From the NCBI GenBank assembly GCA_035235625.1, contig CP141144.1, positions 20,767,014 to 20,831,013 of the forward strand: a stretch of 64,000 nucleotides of DNA, written 5' to 3'. Made by a program: the position numbers and the translations under genes. Numbering within the stretch: the stretch's first letter is position 1; the number at the start of each line of letters is the position of its first letter. The notes under the pieces are model-generated. The model did no database searches. It was not told where the DNA came from and saw only the letters and a list, made by a program, of their open reading frames with translations. Below are positions 37,250-48,305 of this stretch, one piece after another. This DNA comes from Saururus chinensis (Eukaryota; Streptophyta; Magnoliopsida; Piperales; Saururaceae).

Positions 37250-37660
37250 AACGCATGTCCTCACTTGTGAAGTCAAAACAATAGCGGTGTGAAAAATACC
37301 ACATGTATAAGCACCACAAACCCCACAGTCATCATAGTTAAAATTTGGCATTCCCATATACATCACAACCAAAATCAAATGATTATTGTTGACATGGAGT
37401 GGGAAGCAATGAGCTCAAAATTCTTAAAATGGTGTTCCATTCACTCTCAACAAGGTCTTCAATGATTTTGGAACTGTTGTCCACATGGCTGCCCATCGCT
37501 CTAACTCTAGCAGCTTTCCATGTTCACGTTTAAATGTTATCCATTTGTCCAATGCATCCTTGAATTCATGCACAAGTAGTATATGCAAACACATTACTAT
37601 GTACCTCAGCTTCACAAGATTCAATTGACACTTATCCACTTCATAGTTATCCTATTATAG
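37250..37660 (-). pseudogene. Ulp1-like peptidase C-terminal remnant (tentative)
   Basis: Minus-strand frame from 37639: MDKCQLNLVKLRYIVMCLH, then KWITFKREHGKLLELERW and WTTVPKSLKTLLR, a stop, then NNNHLILVVMYMGM and DDCGVCGAYTCG (about 37300-37340). A DCGV-type motif followed by Cys is the catalytic Cys neighbourhood in C48/Ulp1 peptidases, and its place downstream of a DUF1985 domain is the order seen in Ulp1-carrying MULEs. The frame is broken and the His and Asp of the triad are not securely identified. Without the context I would not name it. Confidence 0.4.
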
Positions 37661-38090
37661 TTATTTAGTTGACAGTTCATAGTTTTTTGTATGAAAAAAA
37701 AAGACTTATTAGGAAATGAACTAAGTGGAATGTATGGTCCTTAACCCAATGAGACCTATGGTTGTGTAGGAGTGTCACGTATGCATCAATGTGCTATAAA
37801 ACGAAATGAATAGATTAAATTAGATTCCTTATTTAGCTTGTACAATAATATATTAAAATGAATTAAATCAATATACATACTTCATCTCCAATCCAACTCT
37901 GAGGGTTTGTAAAACCCTTGACGAATGCTAGGGTTATTAACGTGCCCCCAAGATTTGTATATTTGATTATTACAAATACCACCCCGCAAATCAAATACAA
38001 TGCCAACTAAATAAGTAATATTATTAACAGTACCACATTGGGAATAGTAACAAATAAATTCACTTCTTCACACCCTCTCCATAAACTTTT

Positions 38091-38430
38091 TTAACTTTTC
38101 TTCCTCTTCACACCCAAATGAAACTTCAACCTCCCAAATATTCGCACTAGGAGGCTGCCTTTCTTTAAACATTTGGGAACTGATAGGAGAGGAGGGGTCG
38201 AGTCAGCAAATCTAAGGCCAATCATCATGCAGAATTCCTTGGGGGACAACTTGATACGCAACCTCTCATTCATTTCAAATAGGAATTCCCCCTTATGCCT
38301 CCTTAGGAGATGGTGGAAAGCCTGGATAGGGAATATATTTCGTGTAACCTCATATTGCAATTACTTACCGAAACATGTTTTCTCAAATAACTTCTTCTAC
38401 ACTTTGTGCTTGTTAAAATGCTCTTTTAAT
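38091..38430 (-). pseudogene. DUF1985-domain remnant captured in the Mutator-like element
   Basis: Minus-strand reading from 38430: LFEKTCFGK then LQYEVTRNIFPIQAFHHLLRRH (38300-38360), GEFLFEMNERLRIKLSPKEF, CMMIGLRFADSTPP and CLKKGSLLVRIFG. The pattern 'FrkTCFG-fL ... hHLLlR ... F.-n...irls..EF.litGL.c' is the hallmark of DUF1985, a plant domain found mostly in Ulp1-like proteins carried by MULEs. The 89-aa open part is short of the full ~140-aa domain. Its position in the core between the two inverted repeats, on the same strand as the 37250-37660 remnant, supports one captured gene read right to left. Function of the domain is unknown. Confidence 0.68.
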
Positions 38431-39570
38431 TATCTAATGTAATAATAAGTAGACTTGCATTAGGGATTGCCTTCATATAACTTATTCTGGACATGTTTCC
38501 CCGTTATGTTTTTTTTGTCTACAGCCTTTGACATTTCCTATACAAAGGTATCATATTAAAATCAATGAAAAAATATAAGGTTGCAAAAAGATGTTAGATT
38601 AAAATCAATCAAAAAGAAAAATAGTGAAAATGTAAAATCAAGCTATTAGTTCAAGTATGTATATATGAAAAAGAGATATCATTCCTAAAACAACTAATTA
38701 TTGCTCACTAATAAGGAGGTTTTCTTACTATACAATACACAAAAGTAATAATTCTTTATTATCTAATTTTCAATTATCCAGTTTTTCAGTTTTATAGTTA
38801 TTCAGTTTTATAGTTTTCCAATTTTTTAGTTCTCCAATTTTTTAGAAATGTTACATCTATAGGAGATGAAACAAAAGTCATATGCTATCACACAAAGTAA
38901 CCAATCTAATCAATTACCTAAATTCAAAAAAACATCCACCCAGCCCAATGTCAGTACCCCACTAACAACAAGCAAATATAAGATTCAATTCTCACACAGA
39001 TACGTTAAATTAGGTAAATCTTTGAAACTTCCCCACATTTTGGTTATACGACCAATCTAAGAGTCTCACAACATGATGCAGCAAAATTTACTTTAGGTTT
39101 TAAAATTTGTAACTTGCAAATGACTAGTTATTCAATTTTATAGTTAACTAGTAAACTTACTTTAGGTTTCATCTAGGCTTCTTAAATTTCTAGTTTCACA
39201 GTTTCCTAGTTTCATATTTATCCAGTTCACAAATTTCCTTTCGTCCATTTTTCAGAAAAATTACCTTCATTCAAATCAAGCTCGACACAGAAGATGCAAC
39301 AAGAGACATACATAACTGATAAGCAACAAAAATAAAAGAGCAAAGAGATAATAAATATGCAACAACGATTTGCCCAAATCCCGGATACAAGCACCACTAC
39401 CCGAGCAATCACAAAAAATAAATCGAGAATCAAGAAGAATAACATTAAACAAACAAAATATCAACATAAGCAAGAATTTACTAGAGGGGAACAGAGAGTG
39501 TGCACAGTAGTTGCAACCTTTATGGCAACAACATGAGAGGGAATGGAGAGGTGACACAAGAGGGGATGAA
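38431..39570. mobile_element. Mutator-like element core, no further gene seen
   Basis: AT-rich. It has repeated CAGTTTT/CCAATTTTTTAG tracts at 38765-38850 and 39120-39235, like the motifs in the inverted repeats. No transposase, SWIM or MULE domain frame was found. Confidence 0.5.
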
Positions 39571-39690
39571 TGAGGGCTCCGGGAGGTGGTGAGGGTGAGA
39601 TGAGGGCTCTGGGAGGCAGCGAGGGTGAGATGAGGGCTCCTGGAGGCGGTGAGGGTGAGATGAGGACTCTAAGAGGCAATGAGTAGTCGA
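39571..39690. repeat. 30-bp minisatellite, four units
   Basis: TGAGGGCTCCGGGAGGTGGT-type 30-bp units start at 39571, 39601, 39631 and 39661; the last is diverged. The array lies just inside the right inverted repeat. The proline-rich minus-strand ORFs over it (39461-39882) are the repeat translated. Confidence 0.93.
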
Positions 39691-39849
39691 TAAAGATACA
39701 TAGAAAGGAATGAATGGGAAGACAAAGGTGTTGGTCGGTCTCAGGGAGGTGGTGAAGGCGATGAGTCGTCGAGGAGAAAAGACAAACAGAGAGAAAGATA
39801 CACGGAGAGGAATGAATGGAGAGGAAAGATACATAGAGAATTGGGGAAT

Positions 39850-40868
39850 TATTGTTAAATTACTATTGTCTTGTGTACTCACAAATTTGTTATTTTGTTA
39901 TGAAAGAATTATCTCATATTTTTGGCACAAATGAGCAATTTCGGGAATGGTGAGAGGAAAAATCATAGTTTACACAAATGAGCAATTTTGGAAACAACAT
40001 ATGAACAAAACCCCTAAAAAAGCTTAAATTAGCTTCACAAAATAGGAAGAAAAATGGGAGGAACCCTATATATATGCCTTCAACGACTAGAATAATCCAT
40101 ATGTTAAAGGAAAAACTGACATACTGTCAAACTGGAAACTGGAAAACTAAAAAACTGGAAAACATAAATCCTGAAAAACTGAAATGAAAAACTTGAAAGG
40201 TGATTAAATTAGTTGTGTTTCCGCATTGTCGAAATTATATTTCCTACCACTTGCATCCCAATAGACATTCAAACACACAACAAACTTTTTATGTCCTTTC
40301 TATACTCTTCTCATATCATATCAATAATCCAGTTTTCTACTTTTTCCAGTATTTCAATGATCCAGTGTTCCAATTTTCCAGTTTCCCCAGAAAATCTTAC
40401 TAGCAAAAACTACGTAATGTCCAAGATATAACAAACCCAAAATTACATTTTCATCGGATAACACCTTTTTCATCATCCGAAATAACCTAAACCAATCTAC
40501 TTGGTGGAAGGCAAATAAACTACTAGGTCTTCGGAGCTGGAAGATGTAAACACCAGGAGAAAAGAAGCAAAGAAGAGGAAGCAAACTGAGAAAATGAAAA
40601 TATGAGGAAGAAGAACCTACCCAGGAGGAGGAAAAATCACCGCGAGATGAAGTCTTACAGGAGAAAAAGAAGAAGACATCTTTTTCCTGTGCTAAGCGAC
40701 CAATTTGGCATATTTTTCCCATCGGCTTGTCATATAATGAAGGAGAGGGTAGTTAAGTCAAATTCCTTCACACACTTACAAGTTCCAGCGTGAGCAAGTC
40801 TACTTTGGCAAATAGTAATAACTTGCTCACACTTTGGTTATTTGACCAAAGTAGGAGTCAATTACTCT
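39850..40868 (-). repeat. Right terminal inverted repeat of the Mutator-like element
   Basis: Reverse complement of 36222-37216 with substitutions and small indels. Ends ...GGAGTCAATTACTCT, after which the copia-2 LTR resumes with ATTTTAAAAGCC. Confidence 0.92.
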
Positions 40869-41335
40869 ATTTTAAAAGCCTATCCAATGTATCACAAGTT
40901 CAATCCAATAAGGACATGAGTAGTATTGCATAAAAAAACCTTACAGCTCATAAAAAAACACATAATAAGAATACAAGACCTTATATAAACTTATATAAAA
41001 AATAAAGACTTAAAAATAATTTCATTACTCCAAAGTTCCTGGCTGATCATACTAAAATGATATAAGATACATGACTAATCTCATTACATATACAAACCTT
41101 ACTCTTTTGATCAACTATAACAAAGTTAAAATTAGGTACTTATTAAAACCAAAGAAAATGTGACATCAAAAATCAAGAAACAAAATTCTCATTGCTCACT
41201 CGATGCAAAATTCCCTTACTCATCATTCAATCTCCTGTTGTAATTCATCAAGGATAAAACTTATATTTAATCTTCAAGATACACATTTTATGCAACAAGC
41301 ATAACATGAGAGGATACAAAAGATTGACCATATTT
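40869..41335 (+). mobile_element. copia-2 LTR, right copy, second part
   Basis: Collinear with 25757-26215 (TTTTAAAAG.CTATCCAATGTAT onward). The match ends near 41335, where the left copy runs into integrase sequence. Confidence 0.75.
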
Positions 41336-41726
41336 TCTTTCGATTTTCTCTATCATAAGTATGCAATATAAAATGTTTCATATGCAAAATATTTTCTTTG
41401 GGCAGCATACCATATCTTTATATATGTTTCAAGTGACGAGTATAGATAAGGGGTTACCCATACCCTACCTGCATAATAAATGGACAGGTAAAATTACCCA
41501 CTTATTTTACCTGTTACTCGTTTGTTAATGACCTACCCACAAATTTTAAATTAGGCAAGGCAGTGAGGTGGGTAAATGGTTACCTGTTAATTGCCCTACC
41601 CAACATGCTAAAGGGACGGGCCTTTCCTGGGCCTTGGTATCTAGGCTCATGGGTCGACAAACCCAATATACCCCATCTGTAGATAGTCACATAGGACGAC
41701 CCTTAGGCATACATGGTGAAGAGCCC
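41336..41726. mobile_element. Possible hAT-like element, left part
   Basis: Contains GGGTTACCCATACCC and GACGGGCC/GGGCC stretches resembling the GC-rich ends of plant hAT elements (compare TAGGTGTAAATGGGCCGGG at 31085). The right part continues after the solo LTR (43563-44048). Outer left border not fixed. No coding sequence. Confidence 0.4.
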
Positions 41727-43562
41727 TGTAACGACTCGACCCGAGCTAGGTCCACAAAATCACTAATAGAAAATTTGATATTTCCTTGAGCCAGGAATTA
41801 TCGTCTGTCTGCGAGAGGTGCAACAATCGTCTACAAACTACGGAGCTTAAAGGCTTCCTCATATATAGACTTAGGTTGTAACAAACACATACACACAACA
41901 AAGCTTCATAGTTGGTCGTGTGTAAAACAGAATAAAACATATATAATAATTAATTTGGATAGGGCCAATGTTGACTTGCCATTGGTTGCCTACGTACGCA
42001 CTGGATATTATTCCAATACGATCGGATCCGAACGTAGTTTTGCCTAACGACTAATACATACAACAAGCGTCACAAAATTATATATGTTAAAATACGTATA
42101 TATTGATATTTAATCGAAGTTATACAAAAACTGGTCATAAATTGAAGTCAAGTGGAAGTTAATAAGTCAAAGAAATTGTGCATCTTGCTCTACCACAAAG
42201 CGGGATCAAAACCACAAACATACGTCTCGCTCTATCACTAAGCCGAGAACGAGCATACACACACACACCACACGTCTTGCTCTACCCTAGAGCAAGATGG
42301 AACATAAATATGTCACATCAAAGCATAGCAGAATAGAGCACAAAGGATCATGACATAGCATAACACACATCATAATTTAGCACATGCAGCTCTTAAACGG
42401 GATGTCAGAAATACTTACTCCCCTCATTCGTTCCTTCTTGGCGTCCTCCCCTTAGGATCCAAAGGCAATAGACGAAGCTTCCTTTAGCCTCCATACGTTC
42501 CTTGTCTTGCATTGGAAGACTACGTACAAATGTTCTCCTTGTTGAAGACTCTTCTCGTTTTCTGCACCAATCGGAGGCGGACAGAACCTCCCCTACTCAG
42601 GATTGCTTCTTTGGTTGTGGCCTGACAACTTTGGCCAGAACCCTGTCTTGCTCTTGGCCCCTTTTTCTTTCTTCGGTGCTTGAGGATGACGAGCAGGGCT
42701 TTTCCTTATCTCAGGGCATCTCCTCATCATACAATTGCCAACTCAGAGAATGGACCCCTCCATTGCGAAGAGCATGCTCGATTTAGTCAAGAATGCCTCC
42801 CGAATGGACTAAATCGGAGTTAAGATGCTCAGAAACAGAAAAAAAGAAGATTGTTGGTGCTTGTAGACAACGGGTAAAACCTCTCCTTGTCTTGGGGCGT
42901 TTCCTCCTCATACATTTTCCAACTCAAAGAAAAGACCACTCCATTGCATAGAGCATGTTTGATTTACTTAAGAACGCCTCCTGACGGCCTTAATCGGACT
43001 TAGAATGCTCTGAAACGGGGAAAAGGAAGTTCTCCTAAAAAACTGCACAAATGGGGTATTTATAGCCCCCGAGCCGCCAAAATGAAACCACAGCACCGCA
43101 CCGGGCTAAAACGTGGTGCCGCCAAAAACATAGGCGCCCACCATTTCACGCGCCGCGACTGCGCATCGCGGCCTCGCATTACGTGAGCCGCACTCCTTTC
43201 TTTGTCTTTTTTTTATATATATCCAAATCGTCAAACTCACATAACTTCATACCCCGGATTCGGATTCGCGCGTTCTTAGTATGGTTGGACTCATATTGAC
43301 GTGCCCTTCGATATTGACCCACTTAAAGCAGTAAATTGTGCTCTATCTAAGTGGGTTCCGCTTATTTTTCATGCTTCTCGGGGTCATAACTTCCGATCCC
43401 AACTTTTGTTTTGCTCGTTCTTTAATTCATTATGCTCGTTTCTTCAAACTCTACTCATAAACGGAGGTTTAAACCATTTAAAACCTCTAAATTTTATCTC
43501 AAAATTATCCAATTAGGCCTAACCCTTCAGGTTAGACGTAGTCGAAAAAGCGAGGTATTACA
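41727..43562 (-). mobile_element. Gypsy-type solo LTR, 1836 bp, TSD AGCCC
   Basis: On the minus strand it starts TGTAATACCTCGC (43562) and ends GGTCGAGTCGTTACA (41727). Perfect AGCCC at 41722-41726 and 43563-43567. It has the family's CTATAAATACCCC promoter (near 43065, minus), a run with ACTAAGAACGCGCGAATCC and pyrimidine/purine minisatellite-like sequence at 42560-42960. No pol. The ORFs at 42502-42786 and 43301-43516 are not gene-like. Confidence 0.88.
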
Positions 43563-44048
43563 AGCCCGCCCAGGCCTAACCAAGTGCCAAGCGCAAGCCA
43601 CGGCCATAGCTGACAAGTTGCTACCAATCGCATCCTGGGACGAGGTACTGGTTGTAGCCTGTGAGTAATCTGTAGGCACTGCCTTGGAGTAGGTTGCGGC
43701 CAGGAAAGGCGGTGGGCCCACAATGGCAAGGCTCAAGCCATGGGCCCATAGTGGCAAGGCTCAGGTCATGGGCCTGTGGTGGCTAGGCACAGGCTATAGA
43801 CCGTAGCAACTAAATATAAGCTATGAACTTGGGTTGTGGCAAGGTGCAAGCTGCAACTAATTTTATTTATTTATTTTGAATTATAGGCAGGCCTAGTGGG
43901 TTGTGCCATGTTTTGGCCCAACCTGCAAGTGGGCTATGAGCAGGCCCCAACTTAGCAGACCGACTGGTGTGCCAACCCAACCTATGAGTAGGCTCTAAGA
44001 TGGCCCGGCTCCGAGCCAGCCCAGCTTGGACCACTTCTACCCCTATTG
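43563..44048. mobile_element. Possible hAT-like element, right part
   Basis: Repeated GGCCCATGGTGGCAAGGC-like sequence (43700-43790), then GGCCCGGCTCCGAGCCAGCC and CTTCTACCCCTA at 44003-44044, matching the usual ...GGGC(C/T)..TACACCCCTA end of such elements. No transposase. Confidence 0.45.
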
Positions 44049-44090
44049 TGAACGTACAATCCCCACTGCCACCCCTAATGTCGAATCTAA

Positions 44091-44645
44091 GGGGTCATTT
44101 GGGTACTGAATCAATTCAGTAGCGAATTAATTCAGTAATGAATTAATTCAAAAAATTCACTGCCAAAACTAAATTACGTTTGGTAAGAGAATTTGTTAGA
44201 ATAAATTCAGATATCACGTCAAACCCAATTTTAAAATTTTAAACTAATATAACTCTCTTTCTCGAACTTGGATATATATGTTCTTCGTACCATAATGCTT
44301 CTAAATTCAAGCTCTATCAAACAAGATCCCACAAGGGCAGGTAATATTAAATTTTTAAAGTGAACCCTACCTATATTGTACGTTTATTGAGGCTCAAATC
44401 AATATAAATAATAACCATTGAAAAATATAAAATTTGTAATTTTTAAAATAGTGATTAGGAGACTGAATCGACTGAATCACCTCAATTCAGGCCGATTCAA
44501 GCTTGAAGCAGCCTAAATCTAACTTCTATACTGAATTCTTAATTCAATACAACTTTTGTATATAAATATTATTCTAAAAATTCAATACTGAATTAATACT
44601 AAATTATCTAAATCTTCTCACCATTCAGTGCCCAAATAGCCCCCT
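44091..44645. mobile_element. hAT-like MITE, about 555 bp
   Basis: Left end AGGGGTCATTTGGGTACTGAAT; right end, as reverse complement, AGGGGGCTATTTGGGCACTGAAT. The terminal inverted repeat is about 22 bp. The inside is AT-rich with many AATTCAGT/ACTGAATT motifs (44110-44150, 44460-44630). Non-coding. A perfect 8-bp TSD is not visible. Confidence 0.75.
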
Positions 44646-46280
44646 AAGTGAAGAAACCATGAATGTCCTACCAGGACTGATTAGAGCAGTCAAAAAAGGT
44701 AGTAAGTGTTGCGTTTTTGTAGGTTCAGTGGATAAGAAATACTGTATTAGATATTAGATGCTCCCGACCAGGTTTCAAATTGTCATCATGAGCACATTGA
44801 TGGGAGTCTCGCAGGCCGCTTTCTTTCTTTGTCTCGTACCAAATCGCGATTGGATTACAATTAGTTGAATTAAATGTTTTTTATGGCCTTATCTCTGACC
44901 TAAAAGTATTTTTAATACTTTTTAATAATAATAATGAGCCTATAAATATATAAAAGTTGTTTATTTATAAGATTAATAACTTTTCATACGTAATTTATGT
45001 TGAGTTCATATTAGAGGGGGCATGAAAAACTATTCCATAACCTTGATAATGACATTAATACAATAACGATCCACCAAATATTTTCGCGTGTTGCCAAAAC
45101 CCCTTCTGAACTTAAAGAAAAAGTTGAAAAATTAAATAGTTTTAAAATTAATGTAATAATTTATATTTTTATAGATAATGAGTCTAGTGTAACTGTGTAT
45201 AAGAGCCATGGATATTTATGAATTTTCAATTGATTTTTTAGATTCAAAAAATTAATATTAGTCATGAAATAATTTGAGTGAATCAACAAAAATAGTTTAA
45301 TAAATAGTTATAAATATCAACAAAATACGAATGTACAAAATAATATTTCATGACTACCTTTTTTGTTCAAGGTTTTTTTTCTTAATCTAATTAAAAGTTA
45401 GAGTAAAATTTTAATATAAAAAAGGTAAAGTAAAAATGTTATATTCCTATACATAATGCGAAGCCTTTCATCACCCATCCGACAAGAACAAACATATATA
45501 CTAGTCTCCAAAAGCTTATACGAATAAACATAAAGTGGGTGCTTGTCGTGCACTATGAGACAACCATGCTTAAATAAGAGTCTCATTCATCATGATGACC
45601 ACTCGTGACCTAACAAGAGCTATGACTATTTTCCACATAAAAATGATGCCACTCAGTTAGGACTTTACTTTTGAAGTCCTATGAGACATCAATTTTTTAA
45701 TGTTTTAGTTGTTATTTTTTCATATTATAACCTCTTTTATTTGTAATTAACATTAATAATCAAAATTCACTAATTATTAAATTACCTCATAAGCAATTCA
45801 AAATTAACTCATAAGTAAAAATATGTTCCCAAGAACAAGAAATAGGTATGCATTCTCTTGTTGTAGGGAATGACTCGAATTCGTTTAAAAATATTGAAAT
45901 GACTTGCAAAGATCAACCCTTCTTTATTAGTTAATCAATTAACGAAAATTGAATAAAATATTATAGGATAACCTTTTTCCAGATAAGAAAGAAAGGATTC
46001 CACATCAGCAGCAGATGTGACGAGGCTCGAGAGGGAGGGGATTAGGACGATGAGTGAGCAGTGGGGTAAGGCGCAAAAGGTTTCCAGATCAGCTGAAGCA
46101 CGGTGACGATTCTTGGGCACCCCAAAAGCCGCTTATTCTAATCGCCCTTTTCTTCCCCCGACGGGGCACTCTATCCTCCACCGCACCCAATTTTACTAGT
46201 TTCCCCCGAGTCTCGAAATTTACCGTCGGGCCCATTTTTATTTGACTGCTTTTAGGCCCCATTGTATAGAACTAAAGCCC
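44646..46280. other. Intergenic, nothing recognised
   Basis: AT-rich DNA without a coding frame, repeat partner in this window, or RNA gene that I can identify. Short ORFs at 45398-45586 and 45935-46245 show no motif. Confidence 0.5.
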
Positions 46281-46521
46281 ACTCTAGGGAAGCATTTTTT
46301 ATATTCCATGAGGAACGTGAGCCGAGCATAAGGAACGCTTGTAAGACATTTATTTTCAAGATCCACACCCCACATAGTAGCGCATGTTAGTATAAGTATT
46401 ATTTACACTAACGTACGCTATTGTGTGCACCGTCAATTTTGGAAATAAACGTCTCGCAGGTGTTCCTTACGCTCGGCTCATAGTGAACGTAAAGCATAAA
46501 AAAATACTTCTCTAAATAGAG
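46281..46521. mobile_element. Foldback MITE, 241 bp
   Basis: The left arm (46281-46399) and right arm (46403-46521) are inverted copies along their whole length: ATGAGGAACGTGAGCCGAGC / TAAGGAAC / TAGCGCATGTTAGT in the left, with complements CGCTCGGCTCA, GTTCCTTA and ACTAACGTACGCTA in the right, leaving almost no loop. Ends are ACTCTA...TAGAGT. Superfamily and TSD not determined. Confidence 0.88.
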
Positions 46522-47734
46522 TCCATTCCTTGGTATCTACGTGCATGTAAGACACCTATAAGTTGGCAAGTTGCTGCACCAGTGCATTGTTTCTTCCTTA
46601 CATTTGGCAATTGATGTAGGTCTTCATAGAGAGAAAGTTTTAGGTGTACATCACACCCTACGTTAGTTGTGTATTTCACTCGATATTGACCTATCAACAT
46701 AGTACTATTTGTGACAATAAAGTATCACTAGTTATAACATGCTAATGAGTCATATGTAAAGGAGTAAAATATACTATTAACTAATATGATATACGATGTA
46801 CACTTTAAAATTTTTCGTTGGATGAGGAGTCTACCATCTCTATTTTATCCGGCCCACCTTTCTAACACAATTGGTAAATATTACCGTCTATTGTCACGTG
46901 GTAGCGAAGCGGACTATTCGTAACATGTGCTAAGGTGCGCACATGTGTGAAAAATGTTATAAACTAGGTGTGTATATATTGTAGGAACTGCCCTTAGTGT
47001 TGCACACCATGTCTATAAGCGTTGCGGGAAGGCCCACAATGTTGCGCAACATATGTGCGCAATGTTGTGCAGAAAGTAAGCAACGATGTACATATATAGT
47101 TAGCTATGTTGGGACACGGCTAGCACATATTTAGATTCTTAAGATATCTCCTTCCTTGTAAATAGTGTTGGAGAGTCATTGGAAGTGATTTTGGACCGTT
47201 TGACATGTTTGAACAACCACTTTGGCTGCTACTCCAACAGAATGAAAAAAATTTCTTATGTTATATAGGTAGACATAGTGAGCTGAAATGACAAAGTTGT
47301 TGGTATGATATTTAGCCTTTCAATCGGCTGTCTCATATGACAACAAAGGCTTATTATGTTGCTAGCTATCATGCCAGGTGCCCGTTTGCTGGGAGATGAG
47401 GCTCTCAGACCTATCGGGCGTCTGTCCGGCCTTATGGCTACTTTAGATATAAGGACCCTTGTATGCACTTAATTAAGATGGATTGTTTGGATGTCCGAGT
47501 TGTCTAAGTTGTATTCATACATCGTAAGGAGGTGTCCCCTGCAGCTAGCTCACTTGGGAAGTGTCCCGATATATTCGCACGTCCGCCTTGGGATAAGTTC
47601 GTTACTTAGCTTCATGGGTTGGATATTTGGTCGAATAGTGCGTGACTATGACCTTGATGAGAATGACTTACTTAATTGACTATTTAACCTTATAAGTACT
47701 ACACGGTAGGTATTTTTTGGGTACCTGCATAACA

Positions 47735-47785
<51 letters not shown>

Positions 47786-48180
47786 AATTATATAAAATAG
47801 AGTAGCATAAATAAAATAAGGGTCGCAGACGTTTCATTAGTTTTCGTTCACACGTACTTAAAAATTTTAAATACGTATCGCATATGACACTGCTTATATA
47901 ATTTACCTATTTACCAAATAACCCATCAGCGTATTGTATGAGACATAAAGGTAGTGACAGTGAGACGTAAGGCAGCGCCGTCATAGCACAATCAGGATCC
48001 GTGTCTTGAATGGTGGAATACACCGCCCACACGTCGCACGCCCAAAAATTTCTCCTCGACAATTTAAGATTTTTTCGTGGTGAGAAAGAGAAGACAAAAT
48101 AGGCAACAATGACATCTGGCCCACACTGGGCTTCCCCTCCCCCCGCCAGCCGGGCTCTCTCGTCTTCATTTCCTGCTACT
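46522..48180. other. Intergenic upstream of the BTB-TAZ gene; (AT)n microsatellite at 47737-47780
   Basis: No recognised gene. The (AT)n tract has about 22 units. 47030-47090 has several GTTGCGCAAC-like palindromes. ORFs at 47256-47468 and 47491-47679 have no motif that I know. The last ~200 bp (47960-48180) become GC-rich and contain ACGT cores (near 48030), as expected for a proximal promoter. Confidence 0.5.
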
Positions 48181-48193
48181 CCTTTTCTCTCGC

Positions 48194-48200
48194 TATAAAT
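48194..48200 (+). promoter_or_regulatory. TATA box of the BTB-TAZ gene
   Basis: TATAAAT in CTCGCTATAAATTCCCG, 106 bp before the ATG. A start site about 30 bp downstream would give a 5' UTR near 75-80 nt. Confidence 0.7.
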
Positions 48201-48305
48201 TCCCGCAGATCCGCGTGCGACCAACTCCACCGCGAGAAACGAAATTACAGCTTATAAAGAAACAACAAACATTGTCAACTTTCTTTCTTTCTTCTCTCCG
48301 AATTC

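Larger units (their letters stand above)
31395..40868. mobile_element. Mutator-like element with ~1-kb terminal inverted repeats (contains a 4.8-kb solo LTR)
   Basis: The left arm (31395-31414 plus 36222-37216) and the right arm (39850-40868) are reverse complements over about 1 kb. Outer ends are AGAGGAATTGACC and its partner AGAGTAATTGACTCC; both then read CCTACTTTGGTCAAATAACC. The inner ends are near GACAATAGTAATTTAACAA. Flanks are the two halves of the copia-2 right LTR, and the left LTR copy at 25740-25765 gives the uninterrupted site. Without the solo LTR the element is about 4.66 kb. Long TIRs and a captured DUF1985/Ulp1-like gene point to a Kaonashi-type MULE; no MURA-type transposase is visible. 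The AT-rich border hides the TSD. Confidence 0.8.

Noticed and set aside
39461-39882. Pro-rich repetitive ORFs on the minus strand
   Set aside because: 30-bp minisatellite read in frame (30 is divisible by 3); no gene context.
47256-47679. Two ORFs upstream of the BTB-TAZ gene considered as a gene or organelle insert
   Set aside because: No recognisable domain, and no plastid or mitochondrial sequence that I can identify.
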